A stretch of DNA of 64,000 bases from Propionigenium maris DSM 9537 (GCF_027925155.1 NZ_BSDY01000007.1:1-64000), one strand, 5' to 3'. Numbered from the stretch's first letter, positions 25,794-35,000 are shown. The notes: a model not told the origin generated them from the letters alone. Translations and numbers: made by a program.

Positions 25794-26369
25794 TTAAAAG
25801 TTAGCAGCCTTTATCTCAAAATATGACTGTTCCGCCCTGCAGATTGGACAGAGGATAGGTGACTTCATATCCTCATGGGTATGACCACACTTTCTACAGA
25901 CCCACCTCTCGGCACTCTCTCTTGCAAAGACCTCATCCCTCTCAAGGTTTTCAATAAGCTTTCTGTATCTTCTTTCATGCTCCACCTCTACTCCGGCAAT
26001 GAGTTTAAATACCGCTGCCACAGCAGGGAATCCCTCCTCTGTAGCTTTCTCAGCAAAGGCAGGATAGAGCTCTACAAACTCCTCATGCTCCCCGTCTGCA
26101 GCCATGTTAAGGTTTTTAAGGGTAGACCCCACATGCCCAGCCGGGTAAGCTGCTGTGATCTCTAGCCCCTCCCCGCCATCTAGGAATGAGAAGAACCTTT
26201 CAGCATGATACTTTTCATTTAAAGATGTCTCCATAAATATTGCAGCTATCTGCTCATACCCCTCCTCGCTGGCTTTTTCAGCAAAGTATCTGTACCTCAT
26301 ACTTGCCTGGGACTCCCCTGCAAAGGCCTTCAATAGATTCTTTTCAGTCTCTGTTCCTCTAAGATTCAT
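25794..26369 (-). CDS. Rubrerythrin
   Basis: A 191-residue non-haem iron peroxidase. The ferritin-like domain carries the di-iron ligands in GESQASMRYRYFAEKA, LNEKYHAERFF and VEVEHERRYRKLI. The C-terminal rubredoxin-like domain has CRKCGHTHEDMKSPILCPIC (two CxxC knuckles), giving electrons for peroxide reduction. Typical of anaerobes. Good AAGGGGG site. Probably co-transcribed with the flavoprotein gene downstream. Confidence 0.95.
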   Translation of the reverse strand: MNLRGTETEKNLLKAFAGESQASMRYRYFAEKASEEGYEQIAAIFMETSLNEKYHAERFFSFLDGGEGLEITAAYPAGHVGSTLKNLNMAADGEHEEFVELYPAFAEKATEEGFPAVAAVFKLIAGVEVEHERRYRKLIENLERDEVFARESAERWVCRKCGHTHEDMKSPILCPICRAEQSYFEIKAANF

Positions 26370-26399
26370 TGCTATTCCCCCTTATATATTAAATTAAAT

Positions 26400-27041
26400 T
26401 TAATCCTTTAAATAGTCGGATAACTCCTCCAGCGGTATTGTAAAGGTCAGTATTCCGCTCTCATAGGGACCTATCTCATAGGGATTAAAGATTATAACAA
26501 GGTTATCCTCTGAAAAGTAAAACTTAAACTCCCTCTCCTCAACTACTATATTCTCATAGTACATGGAGGGGTCTCCCTCTATTATAATCTCCTCTACCTT
26601 ATTCCTTAGGAGCCTTCTGTAATTCACCTCATCCTTAAAGAGGGATCCCAGGGTTACCTCCCGGCCCTTCCTGAAGTTATATGGAGTCTCCAGCACCATC
26701 CCGTGCTCCCTCCCTGCGTAGTAGTAGGTCTTCACTACATAGCTGTCTATTCCCACCTTATTCTCTACCTTGGAGTAATCGGATTTCAGCACAAAGGGGT
26801 TTCCCTCCTTGTTCCCTAGCTCTCTAAAGTGTCTCCTGCTCTCCATCCTCACAACCTCATCAAGGATCTTAAAGGTATCCACCGCCTTTTCAGATAGCAG
26901 CTGACCCCTATGCTTAAAGACCGGAACCCTTCCGCTTATTATAGTATTTCCGTCCCTGTAGCTGAAGTTCTTCTCCTCTGCCTCCACTCCCAAAACTATG
27001 GTAGTCAGAATTAAACACAGGCAAAACAATATCTTTTTCAT
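26400..27041 (-). CDS. Exported DUF3298/RsiV-like protein
   Basis: A 213-residue protein with a signal peptide (residues 1-21, VLGVEA). The C-terminal half matches the DUF3298 domain: YYAGREHGMVLETPYNFRKG, VTLGSLFKDE, FYFSEDNLVIIFNPYEIGPYESG and FTIPLEELSDYL. The domain occurs in RsiV and in polysaccharide deacetylase PdaC as an accessory part. Alone it has no known activity. It lies between the rubrerythrin and DJ-1 genes on the same strand. Confidence 0.75.
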   Translation of the reverse strand: MKKILFCLCLILTTIVLGVEAEEKNFSYRDGNTIISGRVPVFKHRGQLLSEKAVDTFKILDEVVRMESRRHFRELGNKEGNPFVLKSDYSKVENKVGIDSYVVKTYYYAGREHGMVLETPYNFRKGREVTLGSLFKDEVNYRRLLRNKVEEIIIEGDPSMYYENIVVEEREFKFYFSEDNLVIIFNPYEIGPYESGILTFTIPLEELSDYLKD

Positions 27042-27079
27042 AATCTTCTCCTCATTTCCTTCCTCTTCCTATAAAAAAA

Positions 27080-27628
27080 TTACAGGAGGGTCATACCTTT
27101 CTTAACTTTTTCTAGTACCTCCCTGGAGGTGAGAGCCTCTCCAAGAGCCAGGGAAAACTCCAGGGATCTACCGGCTCCAGTAGAGGTAATAAGATTCTCA
27201 TCTACAACAACCTTCTCATCTACATAATCCACTTCTCCAAGAAGCTCCCTTACAGTAAAGTGACTGGTAACCCTTCTTCCCTTGAGAAGCCCTGCCTTGG
27301 CTAGGGCTGAGGGGGCACCGCATATGGCTCCCAGAACCTTCCCCTCTTCAAGATAGTACTTAGCAAGGTCCATAACTCCCAGATGCTTCCCTATATTTTC
27401 ATATCCAGGGTATCCCCCAGGAAGGACAAGTAGGTCTCCATCCCTGAATTTCTCATCCTCAAAGAACCTATCTGCCCTGACTGTTACCCCCTGGCTGGAG
27501 GTAACCTCTAATTTTTCTCCAATGGAAAGGGTCTCAACATCAACCCCGCACCTCTTAAGCACATCTACCGGTGTCATTGCCTCTATCAACTCAAATCCCT
27601 CTGCCAGAACTACATATGCTCTCTTCAT
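27080..27628 (-). CDS. DJ-1/PfpI family protein (YajL-like)
   Basis: A 182-residue cytoplasmic protein. It has the glutamate in AEGFELIEAM, the nucleophile elbow GAICGAPSALAKAGLLKG with the reactive cysteine near residue 101, and the C-terminal TSTGAGRSLEFSLALGE. This fits the DJ-1/YajL group rather than PfpI proteases. Members act as chaperones, glyoxalases or deglycases, with debate on the natural reaction. Single gene in its strand group with a GGAGGAG site. Confidence 0.88.
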   Translation of the reverse strand: MKRAYVVLAEGFELIEAMTPVDVLKRCGVDVETLSIGEKLEVTSSQGVTVRADRFFEDEKFRDGDLLVLPGGYPGYENIGKHLGVMDLAKYYLEEGKVLGAICGAPSALAKAGLLKGRRVTSHFTVRELLGEVDYVDEKVVVDENLITSTGAGRSLEFSLALGEALTSREVLEKVKKGMTLL

Positions 27629-27818
27629 CCTCTCCTCCTTTAAACCATCTTCTCTTCATTGGCTGACTGCCCCCCTTCCTGGAGAACTCTTCTATACTCC
27701 TGCTATTAATCTATCCTCTATTATACTCAACCTTCCTGCCGAACTCAAACTTTTAAAGAAAATATGAGGTTTTAAAGTCTAACTCCTTAAGTCAGCTTCC
27801 CATTTAACTCCAAAAGAA

Positions 27819-27843
27819 AAAGCCCTCTTTCAGGGCTTCAACT
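27819..27843 (-). terminator. Terminator after the small FMN-binding protein gene
   Basis: AAGCCCT pairs with AGGGCTT around CTTTC; the A-rich flank lies on the plus strand. Confidence 0.75.
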
Positions 27844-27845
27844 TG

Positions 27846-28250
27846 TTATTTTGCCAACTTATAGGCCCCTCTGTTCAGGGCATCCTTTATAGCCGATCTC
27901 ACCTTATTGGATCTTATGGTAGCTCCAGCCATCTCTATCTCCCCTGGAGTATAAAGATCGTCTAGGGATTCATCTATATTTTTCCCCACAAGGTGAGTCA
28001 GAAGAGCCTCATGCTCATCCCTTATCTGGGCAACCCTCTCCTCTTTAAGGTAGTCCACTCCCCTGTAGGTAAGTCCCCTGTATTTAGCAGAAGTTACAAT
28101 ATCATCCTTCAGCTTAAACTCCACCGTTACCTGATTTTCCCCCCTGTCTATGAAGTTACCCCTATAGGTCCCGTCACGATAGGTTGAAGCAAGTACTGTA
28201 AGACTCAAACTCATACCCAAGGTTAAAATCAGCGTCTTCATTCTTTTCAT
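27846..28250 (-). CDS. Exported FMN-binding-like domain protein
   Basis: A 134-residue protein with a signal peptide (LGMSLSLTVLAS) and one FMN-binding-like domain starting TYRDGTYRG. The domain ends IEMAGATIRSNKVRSAIKDA; relative to the Dxx[ST]GA[ST] flavinylation motif both the Asp and the first Ser/Thr are missing, so covalent FMN is unlikely. The start at 28250 has GGGGGGATTAC upstream; a longer in-frame version begins with a polyasparagine run and no such site. Paralogue of the gene at 191-649. Confidence 0.7.
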   Translation of the reverse strand: MKRMKTLILTLGMSLSLTVLASTYRDGTYRGNFIDRGENQVTVEFKLKDDIVTSAKYRGLTYRGVDYLKEERVAQIRDEHEALLTHLVGKNIDESLDDLYTPGEIEMAGATIRSNKVRSAIKDALNRGAYKLAK

Positions 28251-28334
28251 TGTAATCCCCCCTGTGAAATCATTATTGTTATTATTCCACATAAAGGAGG
28301 AGTTTTCCACCCTTGATCTATCTAAGAGGACTAT

Positions 28335-28775
28335 TTACCGCTCTCTAGCTTCAAATCTTTCCCTTATCCTCTCCACTCTCTTCCTGTTTACGCCAAAGTC
28401 ACTGTAACCGCTTCTGGCAGCAGATCTAAAGTGGATACCCCTTTCATCCTCTGGAAGGTAGAGCTCCAGATCATCTATAAACTTAAAGAATCCAGATCTA
28501 AAGATCACATGGATATAATCTTCCCTTTCAGTAACTATCTCATAGTTCTTTTCCATCTTTACAGCTTCCAAGATGTCAGCCACTGCTTCCTCTCTGCTTC
28601 CCCTGTAACCTATCTCCTCTAAGTAGTGCTTCCCCTCTCTCTCCTCCAGGGAGGATACGCAGTTTGGAGATGCAGGGCAGGCACCCAGGCTCACTCCGTC
28701 AAAGGTAGGTCCCTTCTTCACACTGGAACACCCGGTAAATAATACTACAAACATCAATAAAACTAAACTCTTCAT
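28335..28775 (-). CDS. DUF1499 family lipoprotein
   Basis: A 146-residue lipoprotein (lipobox LFTGCSS, Cys16). The mature part matches DUF1499: LGACPASPNCVSSLEE near residues 31-46, YEIVTEREDYIHVIFRSGFFKFIDDLE, and IHFRSAARSGYSDFGVNRKRVE at the end. The family is widespread without known function. It is 22 bases downstream of the exporter genes on the same strand and may be co-transcribed with them. Confidence 0.85.
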   Translation of the reverse strand: MKSLVLLMFVVLFTGCSSVKKGPTFDGVSLGACPASPNCVSSLEEREGKHYLEEIGYRGSREEAVADILEAVKMEKNYEIVTEREDYIHVIFRSGFFKFIDDLELYLPEDERGIHFRSAARSGYSDFGVNRKRVERIRERFEARER

Positions 28776-28797
28776 AACTCTCCTCCTCTAATGTAAG

Positions 28798-29226
28798 CTA
28801 CCCACGTTGAAACTTCTTTATCGTCTTCACCAGGGAGGTTACAAATACTATTCCCATAGCCAGAGCCCCTGCTGCTGATATGGTAGCCAGCCCCCTTGTA
28901 AAGGATCCCATAAGGTTGTGTCCTATGACATTGTTCATGGTAAAGTACATCCCTCCTCCTGGTACCAGTGGTATAAGTCCACATATGAGGATAGAGGTTA
29001 CTGGAGTCTTCAGGTATCTTGCCCCCATCTCTGAAAAGACTGAAAGTGCCACAGCAGAGTAGAAATACGCCGCTGTTTCACTGGCCCCTGCCTGCTGGGT
29101 GTATAAAAATGTGGCCCATCCCAGACTCCCTGCTATAGAGGTACATATAAGCTTTCTTCCCCTTATGTTAAAAAGTATTCCAAAGCAGTAAGTGGCGATA
29201 AAGGCGAAATAAATTTGATACATCAT
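28798..29226 (-). CDS. Threonine/serine exporter, small membrane half (ThrE_2)
   Basis: A 142-residue membrane protein with four to five helices, matching the C-terminal half of ThrE: FATYCFGILFNIRGRKLICTS begins in the TM region, and LIPLVPGGGMYFTMNNVIGH is the signature. In many low-GC bacteria the exporter is split into this and a DUF1212 half, as here, with the partner ending 13 bases upstream. Together they would export threonine or serine by proton exchange; that is known for ThrE of Corynebacterium. Confidence 0.87.
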   Translation of the reverse strand: MMYQIYFAFIATYCFGILFNIRGRKLICTSIAGSLGWATFLYTQQAGASETAAYFYSAVALSVFSEMGARYLKTPVTSILICGLIPLVPGGGMYFTMNNVIGHNLMGSFTRGLATISAAGALAMGIVFVTSLVKTIKKFQRG

Positions 29227-29239
29227 CTTAAAACTCCCC

Positions 29240-29983
29240 CTAATTTAACATTGTAGACAGGGCTATACCTGAACCAGTAGCTAGGCAGGTTGCTATAATG
29301 AGAGCCTCTGCCCCTCTGGCCATACCTGCAACAAGATCCCCTGCTATGATGTCCCTTATGGCGTTTGTTATTGCCATTCCAGGTACCAGAAGCATTATAG
29401 ATCCGATGGTTGTTGTGTCTACACTTGTAATTAAATCTATCCTAGAAAATAAAATTGCCGAAACCGAGGCTAAACACCCACCTGCAGAGTACATCAAATA
29501 TGGATTCAGCTCCATCTTTTCCGAGAGACCCTTTAGAAAGTATATTAGTCCTCCTATAATAAAGGCTCCCATAAAATCCCTGGGGGTTCCTCCAAACATT
29601 CCAGCAAAGGATGCAGCTCCCAGGCAGTGGGCAATGAATACCTTTATCTCCGAGTAGATGGATCCATTGTCTATCCTTCTAAAGAGGGCCATGAGCTCAT
29701 CTGTAGAGAAGTTACTGATCTCCCTTGCCACAGCATTTATCTTATGTATCTTATCCAGGTTTGTAGTCCTTGTAGTTATTCTTTCTGTTAAGGAGACCGG
29801 GATTCCATCCTTATTCTTCACAGAGGAGATTATTCCTGTGATTGTAGCAAAACACTGGGCTTCAAAACCATATGCTTCGCATATTCTACAAACTGTATCC
29901 TCCACTCTATAGGTTTCACCACCATTTTCCAGTATAATTCTTCCGGCATAGGTAGCTACCTCTAAAACCTTGCTAGCTTTCAT
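29240..29983 (-). CDS. Threonine/serine exporter, DUF1212 half (ThrE)
   Basis: A 247-residue protein. The N-terminal 120 residues form the cytoplasmic DUF1212 domain (GRIILENGGETYRVEDTVCRI and TTRTTNLDKIHKINAVARE), followed by five membrane helices with GSIMLLVPGMAITNAIRDIIAGDLVAGMARG. First gene of the pair; a GGGGG site precedes it. Substrate specificity is from the family. Confidence 0.88.
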   Translation of the reverse strand: MKASKVLEVATYAGRIILENGGETYRVEDTVCRICEAYGFEAQCFATITGIISSVKNKDGIPVSLTERITTRTTNLDKIHKINAVAREISNFSTDELMALFRRIDNGSIYSEIKVFIAHCLGAASFAGMFGGTPRDFMGAFIIGGLIYFLKGLSEKMELNPYLMYSAGGCLASVSAILFSRIDLITSVDTTTIGSIMLLVPGMAITNAIRDIIAGDLVAGMARGAEALIIATCLATGSGIALSTMLN

Positions 29984-30522
29984 AATACCCCCTTTCTATT
30001 ACTTCCTTGAAGATTATATACAAAATACGAACATTTTTCAATGTTTTTTATACATGAAACAAAAAAAGAACAATAGTGTAATTTCAACTTTCTGTTTCAA
30101 AATAGATTACACTAATTATTTATTGAATATATTAAAAATAGTATCTCTAACCTCTATCAAACTAAATATAAAACATTAGAATTTTATTATGATGGGTGTC
30201 TATCATAGATATAACTGGATCTATACAACTATATTTATACAGAAAATCATGCAGTTCCTGTTAAGTGTGAAGAAAATATAGGGCTAATATGTCTGAAGAT
30301 TATTTCTCTGAATATTTCTTAAGAAGAGGGACACCCTCTCTGGGGATTTTTTCCTATTCTTTCCCCTTAACTCCCTGCTATCTCTTTTAGATCAATCAAT
30401 AAAGGTGTTATATATTGCTACAATCGTCTAACTAAACTTAATTTTTTAAAGGAGTTTTAAGTTATGAAAGTGTTAACAAAAAGAATATACTCATAACATA
30501 ATTTTGTTACGGGAGGATTGAG
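29984..30522. other. Intergenic region, 539 bp
   Basis: AT-rich spacer between divergent genes. It contains an inverted repeat, AGTGTAAT at 30075-30082 and ATTACACT at 30106-30113, which may be an operator near the thrE promoter. A candidate promoter TTAACA (30472-30477), 18-base gap, CATAAT lies before the peptide-binding protein gene. A possible 10-codon frame (30464-30496, reading MKVLTKRIYS) sits behind AAAGGAG but has no terminator after it. Nothing else is recognisable. Confidence 0.5.
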
Positions 30523-32040
30523 ATGAAAAAGAAGGCATTGATATTGGGAGCTTCACTCCTGGCCCTTACAGCCTGCGGCGGAAGCGGAGAAACTACAACA
30601 AAAAGCACAGAGAGGGATACCCTGGTAGCTGCTCAGTCAGCTGAGCTGAGGACCCTGGATCCCCATCAGGCTACAGATGTATATTCCAGAAGGCTCCTGG
30701 CAAATATCTTCGACAGACTTATAGAAAAAAACGAGGAGATGGAGCTGGTTCCCGGGCTGGCTGAGAGCTGGAAGTACCTAAGCGATACCAGTGTAGAGTT
30801 CAAGCTCAGGGAGGGGGTATTATTCCAGAATGGTAGCGAGCTAACCTCTGAGGATGTTAAGTATACCCTAGAGCTTGCCAAGAAATCTCCAATGGTGGGA
30901 ATGTTATATGAAGCTATAGATGAGGTAGAGGTAGTGGACAAGTATACCCTAATTGTAAAAACTGCAGAGCCTTTTGGTCCCCTGCTCCACCACCTGAGTC
31001 ACATTACAGCCTCCATTATGAATAAGGAATACAATGAATCCACAGAGGAGTACAACATTAAGCCCATGGGTACAGGTCCATATATGATGGAGAGATGGGT
31101 AGCTGGAGACAGGGTTATCCTCAAGTCCCACAAGGACTACTTCAGAGGAGAAGCTCCCATTGAAAATGTCATAGTTAGAAATATTCCCGAGGAGAACAGC
31201 AGGGTTATAGGATTGGAGACTGGAGAGGTTCACCTTTCTCAGGACATCCTTTCAATCTCAAGGATGTCCATCCTAAATGATCCAGGCTTGGAGCTTCAGG
31301 AGATGAGTGCTCTGGGGATCTCATACATGGGATTCAACGTGCAAAGGGGAGTACTTCAGGATAAAAGGGTAAGACAGGCTATCGCCTATGCCATAAACAG
31401 AGATGAGATAATCGACACGATACTCATGGGATCTGTGGAGAAGGCCAACGGCCTCTTTGGTCCTGGAGTATTTGGATACTCAGAGGAAGCTGAAACCATA
31501 GGCTACGACCTGGAAAAAGCAAAATTCCTTCTGGCTGAGGCTGGATATCCCAATGGAGGAATCGACCTTCTGGTAACCACAAGTGGAAGTGAAACCAATA
31601 CCCAGATCATGACCATAGTCCAGGCTCAGCTGAAAGAGATCGGTATAAACCTCAACCTCCAGCAACTGGAGTGGGGTGCTTTCCTAAACTCCACAGCCAA
31701 CGGGGAAACCGACCTCTTCTATATGGGATGGTCCAACTCTTCAGCTGACGGAGACTATGGAATGTCTGCCCTTCTTCACGGAGATCTCATGGGAGCCAGC
31801 GGTAACAGAAGCTTCTATAAAAATGAGAGACTGGATGAGCTTTTGGGAATGGGACGTAGGGAACTGGATGAAGACCTTAGAAGGAGTTACTATGCTGAAG
31901 CTATGGATATTGTAAATGATGAGGTTCCAATCTATCCATTTAGCTTTGCCCTGGCAAATGCAGGATACCAGGGGAGCGTAAAGGGGTATGAGCAGTCACC
32001 ACTAAACAACCCTAACTTCTTCAAGCTCTCCTTTGAATAG
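30523..32040 (+). CDS. ABC transporter substrate-binding lipoprotein, peptide family (SBP_bac_5)
   Basis: A 505-residue lipoprotein (lipobox LLALTACGG, Cys18). It has the family signature AESWKYLSDTSVEFKLREGVLFQNGSEL, the peptide-site region MGTGPYMMERWVAGDRVILKSHKDYF, and KVRQAIAYAINRDEI typical of oligopeptide/dipeptide binding proteins. No permease or ATPase gene lies nearby, so it must share transport components encoded elsewhere. Ligand unknown: peptide, glutathione or nickel complexes are all possible in this family. Followed by a repeat and terminator. Confidence 0.88.
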   Translation: MKKKALILGASLLALTACGGSGETTTKSTERDTLVAAQSAELRTLDPHQATDVYSRRLLANIFDRLIEKNEEMELVPGLAESWKYLSDTSVEFKLREGVLFQNGSELTSEDVKYTLELAKKSPMVGMLYEAIDEVEVVDKYTLIVKTAEPFGPLLHHLSHITASIMNKEYNESTEEYNIKPMGTGPYMMERWVAGDRVILKSHKDYFRGEAPIENVIVRNIPEENSRVIGLETGEVHLSQDILSISRMSILNDPGLELQEMSALGISYMGFNVQRGVLQDKRVRQAIAYAINRDEIIDTILMGSVEKANGLFGPGVFGYSEEAETIGYDLEKAKFLLAEAGYPNGGIDLLVTTSGSETNTQIMTIVQAQLKEIGINLNLQQLEWGAFLNSTANGETDLFYMGWSNSSADGDYGMSALLHGDLMGASGNRSFYKNERLDELLGMGRRELDEDLRRSYYAEAMDIVNDEVPIYPFSFALANAGYQGSVKGYEQSPLNNPNFFKLSFE

Positions 32041-32044
32041 AATT

Positions 32045-32140
32045 AATAAAAAGGAGCGTGACGCTCCACCCCTTATAAAATTGTGCAATAAATTTTTATG
32101 ATACACTAATCTATAATTCTATACTTTACCTTAATAATGA
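32045..32140 (+). repeat. Terminator-associated intergenic repeat, copy 4 (type B)
   Basis: Head hairpin GGAGCG-TGA-CGCTCC, then ACCCCTTATAAAATT, a T-rich middle, and the tail AATTCTATACTTTACCTTAA before the terminator A-tract. Against the head GCAACG-TGA-CGTTGC of copy 3, three base pairs are changed on both sides at once, so the hairpin is conserved as a structure. Confidence 0.75.
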
Positions 32141-32170
32141 AAAAGCGGAATCAATCAGTCCGCTTTTTTT
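32140..32170. terminator. Terminator between convergent genes
   Basis: AAAAAGCGGA pairs with TCCGCTTTTT around ATCAATCAG, followed by T residues. Confidence 0.9.
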
Positions 32171-32209
32171 AATCTTTACAAAATTAAGATTATTTCTTAT
32201 TAAAGGGGA

Positions 32210-32614
32210 TTAATTTAATATAGGAACCATCTTCTCTCTGAACTCCCTTAACCTTTTCAGAAGTTCCTCACCCTCGGTATAAAGTTCAGGGTAATGCTTT
32301 TTAAACTCCCTTACCCCCTCCTTAAGAACCTCTACCATCTTCTCTCCCTCACTGGTGAGAGTATAGTTGGCTTTCTTCCCTGACTTCTCCTTTGCCACAA
32401 GGTCCATCTCCTCCAGCTTCTTTAAGCTCCTATAGACCTGAGCAGGATCTTGATCCAGGATATCAGCTAGAAGGTAGGGGGATCCTGCAGATGAATAAAC
32501 AAAGTAGAGAAGAACTGCCTCATTGTGGTTGAGAGGGGTATTTCCTCCATATTTAAAGTCCTTCTTAATTACCTTCAGACAGAGCATTATCTCCCTGATA
32601 AATTCATAATACAT
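32210..32614 (-). CDS. MarR-type winged-helix regulator
   Basis: A 134-residue regulator. The start at 32614 follows AGGAGG. The DNA-binding part reads NHNEAVLLYFVYSSAGSPYLLADILDQDPAQVYRSLKKLEEMDLVAKEKSG, with a wing in KKANYTLTSEGEK, and long terminal helices for dimerisation. The target is not obvious. It reads away from yjeM across a 549-bp gap, so it could control that gene or itself. Confidence 0.8.
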   Translation of the reverse strand: MYYEFIREIMLCLKVIKKDFKYGGNTPLNHNEAVLLYFVYSSAGSPYLLADILDQDPAQVYRSLKKLEEMDLVAKEKSGKKANYTLTSEGEKMVEVLKEGVREFKKHYPELYTEGEELLKRLREFREKMVPILN

Positions 32615-32641
32615 ATATCCTCCTAGATACAAAATAAACAA

Positions 32642-33163
32642 TATATAATAAGCCTAAAAATCAAACTCTATCCAATTTTCCACAAATTATATTTTACTTT
32701 AAAAGCCCTATATCGTCAAAATATACAGCAGCCGATTATATCTACAGATAATTTCATAAAATCTTCCCACTTACCTCTCATGTTCACTAATTATAGGCTA
32801 CCGAGGTCCCACCCTTACCCTAGGAAAGGGCACCTCATAACTTTTATATAGAATTTTAAGTTTAATTTAAGTTTTTTCGTGTGTATTATTTCACAACTAA
32901 AACAGATAAAATTCACTTAGTCCACTTCTTCAAGAACCACTATATTCCTTTATTTATAAGGAGTTACAATATTCTTTAAAGTTTTTCACTGATCACTAAA
33001 GGAACAATCATCTATGACTTTTTACTATTTCCGTATCGCACTCTGTGAAATAAAGTTATTGTTAAATTTCACTTAAAATGCTACAATACCTGCACATCGG
33101 TAGAAAACCGTAAAAAGTATTAAAAAATAGTACAGATAATTTAAAAAGTTACAGGAGGAAAAC
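32642..33163. other. Intergenic region, 522 bp
   Basis: AT-rich region upstream of the yjeM-type gene. It contains one GC-rich hairpin at 32803-32836: GAGGT pairs with ACCTC, and CCCTT with AAGGG around ACCCTAGG. On the minus strand the segment GGGTGGGACCTCGG superficially resembles the T-box sequence, but no stem I is visible. No gene is apparent. Confidence 0.4.
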
Positions 33164-34684
33164 ATGGCAACAAACGCTAAAATTGAAAAAAAGTTAACAC
33201 TGATATCATTGATCCTGATGATATTCACATCGGTTTTTGGATTTACTAACATTCCAAGATCATTTTATCTAATGGGATATGCAGCTATCCCTTGGTACGT
33301 TGTATCAGCAGCAGCATTCTTTATTCCATATGCATTTATGATGGCAGAGTACGGAGCAGCCTTTAAGAGTGAGAAGGGTGGTATCTACTCTTGGATGGAG
33401 AGATCTGTAGGAACTAAGTATGCCTTTATCGGAACATTTATGTGGTATGCATCATATGTAGTATGGATGGTTAATGTAAGTTCAGCTATCTGGATCGTTA
33501 TCTCAACAGCGCTATTTGGTAGAGACCTTACATCTAACTGGAGTCTACTGGGATTAAATTCAACTCAGACTCTGGGACTTCTTGCTGTTGGATTTATGCT
33601 GACTATTACCTTTATCGGTTCTAAGGGGCTTGAGAAGATTACTAAAGTTACATCTATCGGTGGACTTGCTGTAACTCTTATCAACCTAGTTCTTCTTGGA
33701 GGAGCTCTTCTTATCTTAGCTCTTAACGGTGGAGAGCTGGCTCAGCCTATGAAGAGTATCGGAGAAGCATTTACAACTTCACCACACCCTGGATATCAGA
33801 CTTCTATTGCAGCTGTTTCATTCATGGTATTCTCTATCTTCGCCTTTGGTGGAATAGAAGTAATCGGTGGATTAGTTGATAAGACTGAAAATGCTGAGAA
33901 GACATTCCCTAAGGGAGTTACTATGGCAGCTATTATTATAGCAATTGGATATGCTATTGGAATCTTCCTATGCGGAATCTTTACAAACTGGGATGCAATC
34001 CTTTCAGATTCATCTATTCACATGGGTAACGTAGCTTATGTACTTATGGAAAATCTAGGATTCCAGCTTGGTCAGGCTATGGGAATGTCCCCTGAGCTTT
34101 CTACAACTATCGGACTATGGATGTCTAGATATATGGGAATCTCAATGGTTCTTGCTCTTACTGGCGCATTCTTTACTCTTTCATACTCGCCACTTAAGAC
34201 TCTTATCGAGGGAACTCCTGCAGAGATGTGGCCTGCAAAGTTAAGAGAGAGCAAGGATGGTATGCCTGTAAATGCAATGTGGATCCAGTGCGGTATAGTA
34301 ATTGTGTTCATAGTTATGATTTCCTTTGGAGGAGAGGGAGCTTCAGCATTCTTCTCAAAGCTTATCCTTATGACTAATGTAGCTATGACAATTCCATATA
34401 TGTTTATTGCGGCTGCATTCCCTAAGTTTAAGGCTAAGGAGAGCATCCAGAAGCCATTTGAGATCTATAAAAGTAAGACTGCAGCTAATGTTGCAACTAT
34501 ATTCTGTGTAGTTACGGTAGCCTTTGCAAACCTGGCTACTATAATCGACCCTGCAACTAAGGGAGATTTCGCTTCTACAGCGTGGATGGTTGGAGGACCA
34601 CTGTTCTTCACAGTCCTAGCTCTCAAAATCTACTCTAGATATGAGAAGAGAATCGCTACTGAAGCAAGAGAAAAGGTGGCATAG
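33164..34684 (+). CDS. yjeM: APC-family amino acid permease, YjeM type
   Basis: A 506-residue permease with 12 membrane segments. It resembles E. coli YjeM along its whole length, including MIFTSVFGFTNIPRSFYLMGY near the start, EGGIYSWM-like SEKGGIYSWMERSVGTKYAF, FGGIEVIGGLVDKTENAEK and FTLSYSPLKTLIEGTPAEMWP. YjeM belongs to the glutamate/GABA exchanger group, but its own substrate is not settled. The codon choice is strongly biased towards GCT/GTT and similar codons, suggesting high expression. Own terminator follows. Confidence 0.88.
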   Translation: MATNAKIEKKLTLISLILMIFTSVFGFTNIPRSFYLMGYAAIPWYVVSAAAFFIPYAFMMAEYGAAFKSEKGGIYSWMERSVGTKYAFIGTFMWYASYVVWMVNVSSAIWIVISTALFGRDLTSNWSLLGLNSTQTLGLLAVGFMLTITFIGSKGLEKITKVTSIGGLAVTLINLVLLGGALLILALNGGELAQPMKSIGEAFTTSPHPGYQTSIAAVSFMVFSIFAFGGIEVIGGLVDKTENAEKTFPKGVTMAAIIIAIGYAIGIFLCGIFTNWDAILSDSSIHMGNVAYVLMENLGFQLGQAMGMSPELSTTIGLWMSRYMGISMVLALTGAFFTLSYSPLKTLIEGTPAEMWPAKLRESKDGMPVNAMWIQCGIVIVFIVMISFGGEGASAFFSKLILMTNVAMTIPYMFIAAAFPKFKAKESIQKPFEIYKSKTAANVATIFCVVTVAFANLATIIDPATKGDFASTAWMVGGPLFFTVLALKIYSRYEKRIATEAREKVA

Positions 34685-34691
34685 TTAAGAT

Positions 34692-34725
34692 AAAAGGCTT
34701 AGAGGATGACCTCTAAGCCTTTTTT
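34692..34725 (+). terminator. Intrinsic terminator after yjeM
   Basis: AAAAGGCTTAGAGG pairs with CCTCTAAGCCTTTT around ATGA, with a T run. Confidence 0.92.
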
Positions 34726-34829
34726 AATACTCTCTTCTATTCACTCCCTAAAAGATAAAAGAACTCTTCTATATAAATAACTTACTAGCAAATTAAAGTC
34801 GATCATAGTAATCTATACTAATAAAAACT

Positions 34830-35000
34830 GCACCTTTCTCTTGAAAAAAAGGTGCCTAAAGTTCAAGACTTTCGATAATAGTCTTAAGAAGTACAACTTA
34901 TTTTCCGTTTCTTCTATAGGCTCTAGATAGAACCTAACCTGTATAACGAAACGAAGTAGATATAATAAGTGAAGTAGGACGACTATCTGCAGTCGGCCAT
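34830..35000 (-). ncRNA. Candidate structured RNA or decayed element
   Basis: This gene-free 376-bp gap (34726-35101) holds several inverted repeats. On the minus strand there is a long pairing between ACTTATTATATCTACTTCGTTTC and GAAACGGAAAATAAGT (with internal loop), then the hairpin AAGACT/AGTCTT, and finally GCACCTTT/AAAGGTGC followed by T-rich sequence, which looks like a terminator (34829-34855). Order and strand suit a small RNA of about 150-200 bases reading leftwards, but no promoter is clear and no family is recognised. Confidence 0.35.

Noticed and set aside
25794..26369. Further selenoprotein genes among the redox proteins (rubrerythrin, flavoprotein, C_GCAxxG_C_C protein)
   Set aside because: All these frames are complete with ordinary start and stop codons and keep cysteine at the expected sites; only selD needs an in-frame TGA.
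30464..30496. Ten-codon frame MKVLTKRIYS as a regulatory leader peptide
   Set aside because: It has a ribosome-binding site, but no terminator or alternative structure follows before the binding-protein gene, and its composition points to no amino acid.
32795..32840. T-box leader
   Set aside because: The similarity is limited to one short segment; no stem I, specifier loop or aminoacyl-tRNA or amino-acid gene directly downstream on that strand.
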